A DNA stretch of 6,929 nt from Acholeplasmataceae bacterium (GTDB taxonomy: Bacteria; Bacillota; Negativicutes; Acidaminococcales; Acidaminococcaceae). A model generated the notes under the pieces. The model did not search any database and was not told where the DNA came from. It saw only the letters and a program-made list of their open reading frames with translations. Location of the stretch: assembly GCA_012719555.1 (NCBI GenBank), contig JAAYAE010000330.1, positions 1 to 6,929 on the forward strand, in the 5' to 3' direction. A program made the translations under genes and the position numbers. Shown here in pieces: positions 4,980 through 6,929 of the stretch (position 1 is its first letter; every line of letters begins with the position of its first letter).

Positions 4980-6452
4980 TTATTGTTCAAACAAAGGAAC
5001 ATGACCAGTATTTCGGGAAAAATCAAAAACATTTTTTGCAGTAAGTTTATCTAATATTGTACCCATATTATCAAACAACTTTCCTGCGTCGGCATTTGCC
5101 TGATTCTTTTCTTGCATGGCTATAGCTATTTTGTCTTCCACACTGGTTTTAGCACTATAAATTTTGTTTATTGCACTTTGATGCTCTTGCAAGCTTGCCT
5201 CTGCGGTATCAATGTCTACAATTTTATAAACAGGCACCAGCCATTCCCTGTAGTAAGCATTAACTCCTATTTCTCCCGTCTTAATAACATACGCATTATA
5301 TTTTTTAAAACTTTGTACTTCACTGGGTGGATTGATTATTTTAGCCCAACCACCACCAATTAGAGAAACATACAGTGCATTATCAGAGGAATATTTTATT
5401 CCAAAGTACTCAATATATTTTGTTGCATTTATTTGTTCTTGAGCTGCGTATATTTGTTTTTGCTCATTTTGAACCTTATCTACTATGTGCATATCGGCAA
5501 TTTCTTTATTAAGTGCAACTATGCTGTCACTTGCCACCTTTTTTTGTCTAATTCTTACCGCCAGTGCTTTGAAAAAATGTGTGTTTTTAGCCAAAATAGG
5601 TACATCCGGTTGATTGTCTAAATATTCAATATATTGCAGTATTGCGTCATTATCATCTTCACGCAAATATTTTTTTATAGCATATATATCAGCAATACCT
5701 TTTAAGTTCGTGAACATGTTATCTTCAGCAAATCCATCTACATTGTATACCTGCAAAGCATCTATCTGATTATCATAGTTTCCCGGATTACTCCTAAAAA
5801 CTTTGAGATAATTATTTACTTCCGCAAACATCTTGTTTTCAAAAATCTTGGGATTAATACTAAGTCCATTTTTTTGTAGTACTTCCTGCAATTGCACATT
5901 TTTATCATATATGGTAAAAAAGTTTGGTACAAGCATATTACTATCAGTAAAAGCAGTAATAATAGCTTCTTTCTGCCTGGTATTTACATTTTCGTCTAAT
6001 AGATACCCGGACAAATCATCTATATACTGTTTATTTTTCAAAGATATAATGGCTTTAGCGGCAGCTTTTGTGACATTGGTAAAAAAACTGGATTTTGATC
6101 TAGCATCTACCATTTGTATTAGCGCAACATCGTCATGGGCAGCACTCAATTTTGCTACTCGATATTCAGTTGGACCGTTTGTATAAAAGGCAAGTGCTAC
6201 CAGCATGCTGGCAATCACAGCCAAAATTGCGATATTTCGGTATCTTTTGTTTTTAAATTTCTCTCTAATATCACTTTTGAGCAACTCAAATAGACTTATT
6301 GAGGAAGATTCTATTTGTTCAGTTTTTTCTACCTTGCTATCATTGCCGTCTTTTTTGTGGTTAACCATATCTTTTAATATTCGTCCACAGTAGTGACACT
6401 TTATAGCACCAGCCGTAATTTGTTGACCACAATATGGACAAAACCTACGCAT
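4980..6452 (-). CDS. Unrecognised membrane protein: N-terminal zinc ribbon, one transmembrane helix, large extracytoplasmic region
   Basis: The function is not recognised. The 490 residues begin with a zinc ribbon, FCPYCGQQ and KCHYCGR (Cys5, Cys8, Cys19, Cys22). A polar, charged linker (about 28-72) ends in the basic run KFKNKRYR, and a single hydrophobic helix follows (about 73-90). The positive-inside rule puts the zinc ribbon in the cytosol and residues 91-490 outside. From about 100 to 170 the helices look like HEAT-type repeats (AAKAIISLKNKQYIDDL, then a second similar unit). Two charged, heptad-like helices (about 308-345 and 415-455) bracket a beta-rich segment with aromatic and glycine residues (about 347-412). 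There is no signal-peptidase site and no second membrane span. The start at 6452 has AAAGGAG 8 bases upstream. The previous gene ends 27 bases before it, so the two are probably co-transcribed. The architecture is like zinc-ribbon membrane proteins such as YvbJ/TcaA, but I see no specific match. Confidence 0.72.
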   Translation of the reverse strand: MRRFCPYCGQQITAGAIKCHYCGRILKDMVNHKKDGNDSKVEKTEQIESSSISLFELLKSDIREKFKNKRYRNIAILAVIASMLVALAFYTNGPTEYRVAKLSAAHDDVALIQMVDARSKSSFFTNVTKAAAKAIISLKNKQYIDDLSGYLLDENVNTRQKEAIITAFTDSNMLVPNFFTIYDKNVQLQEVLQKNGLSINPKIFENKMFAEVNNYLKVFRSNPGNYDNQIDALQVYNVDGFAEDNMFTNLKGIADIYAIKKYLREDDNDAILQYIEYLDNQPDVPILAKNTHFFKALAVRIRQKKVASDSIVALNKEIADMHIVDKVQNEQKQIYAAQEQINATKYIEYFGIKYSSDNALYVSLIGGGWAKIINPPSEVQSFKKYNAYVIKTGEIGVNAYYREWLVPVYKIVDIDTAEASLQEHQSAINKIYSAKTSVEDKIAIAMQEKNQANADAGKLFDNMGTILDKLTAKNVFDFSRNTGHVPLFEQ

Positions 6453-6479
6453 ATTTAAAACTCCTTTACAAACACCGTT

Positions 6480-6929
6480 TTAAAGATTTTGACTCAAGTG
6501 AACGTATTTTGCGATAAATTCACTTACTCTATTAGGACAAGCCTGAACATAATACAAATAGCCTGATTGTATAAGCAACCATAGAAGCACTAATATAAAC
6601 AAATAAATTCTCACTGCTCTAGTAAAAACACTATGTTTTATACCTAGATTTTCTTCATGAGTAACGCTATATTCTACAATATCTTGCTTATTAAGGTATC
6701 TAAATTGCTGTCTTCGTTTTGTCGTTGTCAACTCACCGAAAACATTTAAGCGTACCGACAACTCAGGATTCTCCAATATTTTTTTCACCACATATGCCAA
6801 TTCTTTGCATAAATCATCTAAAAATTTTGCATTGCAAGTAAATTTATTATAGGCAAATACTTTTATTGAAACTTCGCAAATTCCTTGAACAATTTTTGTT
6901 TTAAGATAGGGGAACTGCTGTAGTAATCC
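6480..6929 (-). CDS. Unrecognised membrane protein, 5' end beyond the window edge
   Basis: The frame is open from the right edge of the window to the TAA at 6480-6482, giving 149 visible residues. No in-frame ATG is present. The only start-like codon, a TTG at 6798-6800, has no ribosome binding site and lies within continuous coding sequence, so the true start lies outside the window. The visible part is mixed polar and basic for about 105 residues (for example KRRQQFRYLNKQDIVEY, 71-87). One strong transmembrane helix follows (about 107-127, rich in Leu and Ile), then a short 20-residue tail. The residues just before the helix are basic (KHSVFTRAVR), which suggests the N-terminal part is cytoplasmic and the tail outside. 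It is followed after 27 bases by the zinc-ribbon gene on the same strand, so a shared operon is likely. No family is recognised. Confidence 0.68.
   Translation of the reverse strand, partial: GLLQQFPYLKTKIVQGICEVSIKVFAYNKFTCNAKFLDDLCKELAYVVKKILENPELSVRLNVFGELTTTKRRQQFRYLNKQDIVEYSVTHEENLGIKHSVFTRAVRIYLFILVLLWLLIQSGYLYYVQACPNRVSEFIAKYVHLSQNL

Noticed and set aside
5833..6186. A 117-residue + strand ORF inside the zinc-ribbon gene
   Set aside because: It is antisense to a longer ORF with a clear ribosome binding site and zinc-ribbon motif; its composition is that of a reverse-frame shadow.
6480..6800. A 106-residue ORF starting at a TTG (6798-6800)
   Set aside because: The frame is open to the window edge with no stop, the TTG has no ribosome binding site, and the upstream codons look coding; the gene is partial and longer.
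1..6929. A mobile element, CRISPR array, toxin-antitoxin pair or defence system
   Set aside because: No transposase, integrase, terminal inverted repeats, spaced direct repeats or toxin/antitoxin-like pairs were found; most genes are ordinary housekeeping units.

Overview
The window is a compact, gene-dense stretch of an AT-rich bacterial chromosome. The gene set points to an anaerobic low-GC Bacillota, perhaps Negativicutes or Clostridia: a two-gene SufC-SufB iron-sulfur assembly operon without SufS, SufU or SufD beside it, a Firmicutes-type YwbE and YdbC/PC4-like protein, strong AGGAGG ribosome binding sites, and short intrinsic terminators. The phylum-level guess comes from protein resemblance and context only; I cannot name a genus. 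No tRNA, rRNA, CRISPR, insertion sequence or phage gene was seen, and no gap between genes exceeds about 155 bases.

Left part (1-2860). A metallophosphoesterase gene on the + strand has lost its first codons to the window edge. It converges on the sufC-sufB operon on the - strand, and the two share one perfect hairpin (661-697) that covers both stop codons. sufC and sufB overlap by 4 bases (ATGA). The operon has its own sigma-A-like promoter (TTGACG-17-TATGCT, - strand) and this terminator, so it is a complete two-gene unit. A Fur-like palindrome and an 8-bp inverted repeat lie at that promoter, in the divergent space shared with lgt.

Middle (2830-4977). lgt (+ strand, extended -10 promoter) makes the prolipoprotein diacylglyceryl transferase. 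It converges on ogt (DNA alkylation repair methyltransferase, - strand) across a 24-base palindromic terminator. Upstream of ogt lie two small single-gene units on the - strand, a PC4/YdbC-like single-strand-nucleic-acid-binding protein and ywbE. Each has its own promoter. The terminator of the PC4-like gene overlaps the -35 region of ogt.

Right part (4980-6929). Two genes on the - strand, 27 bases apart, look like one operon: an unrecognised single-pass membrane protein that runs off the right edge, then a 490-residue protein with an N-terminal zinc ribbon, one transmembrane helix and a large, probably extracytoplasmic, region. This part is more AT-rich than the suf genes and I recognise no function in it. 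It is the least explained piece of the window.

The genes do not form one pathway; they are several short housekeeping units (Fe-S assembly, lipoprotein modification, DNA repair, nucleic-acid binding). The best leads are the cysteine-rich insertion in SufC within a stand-alone SufCB operon, the Fur-like site at its promoter, and the zinc-ribbon membrane protein operon.
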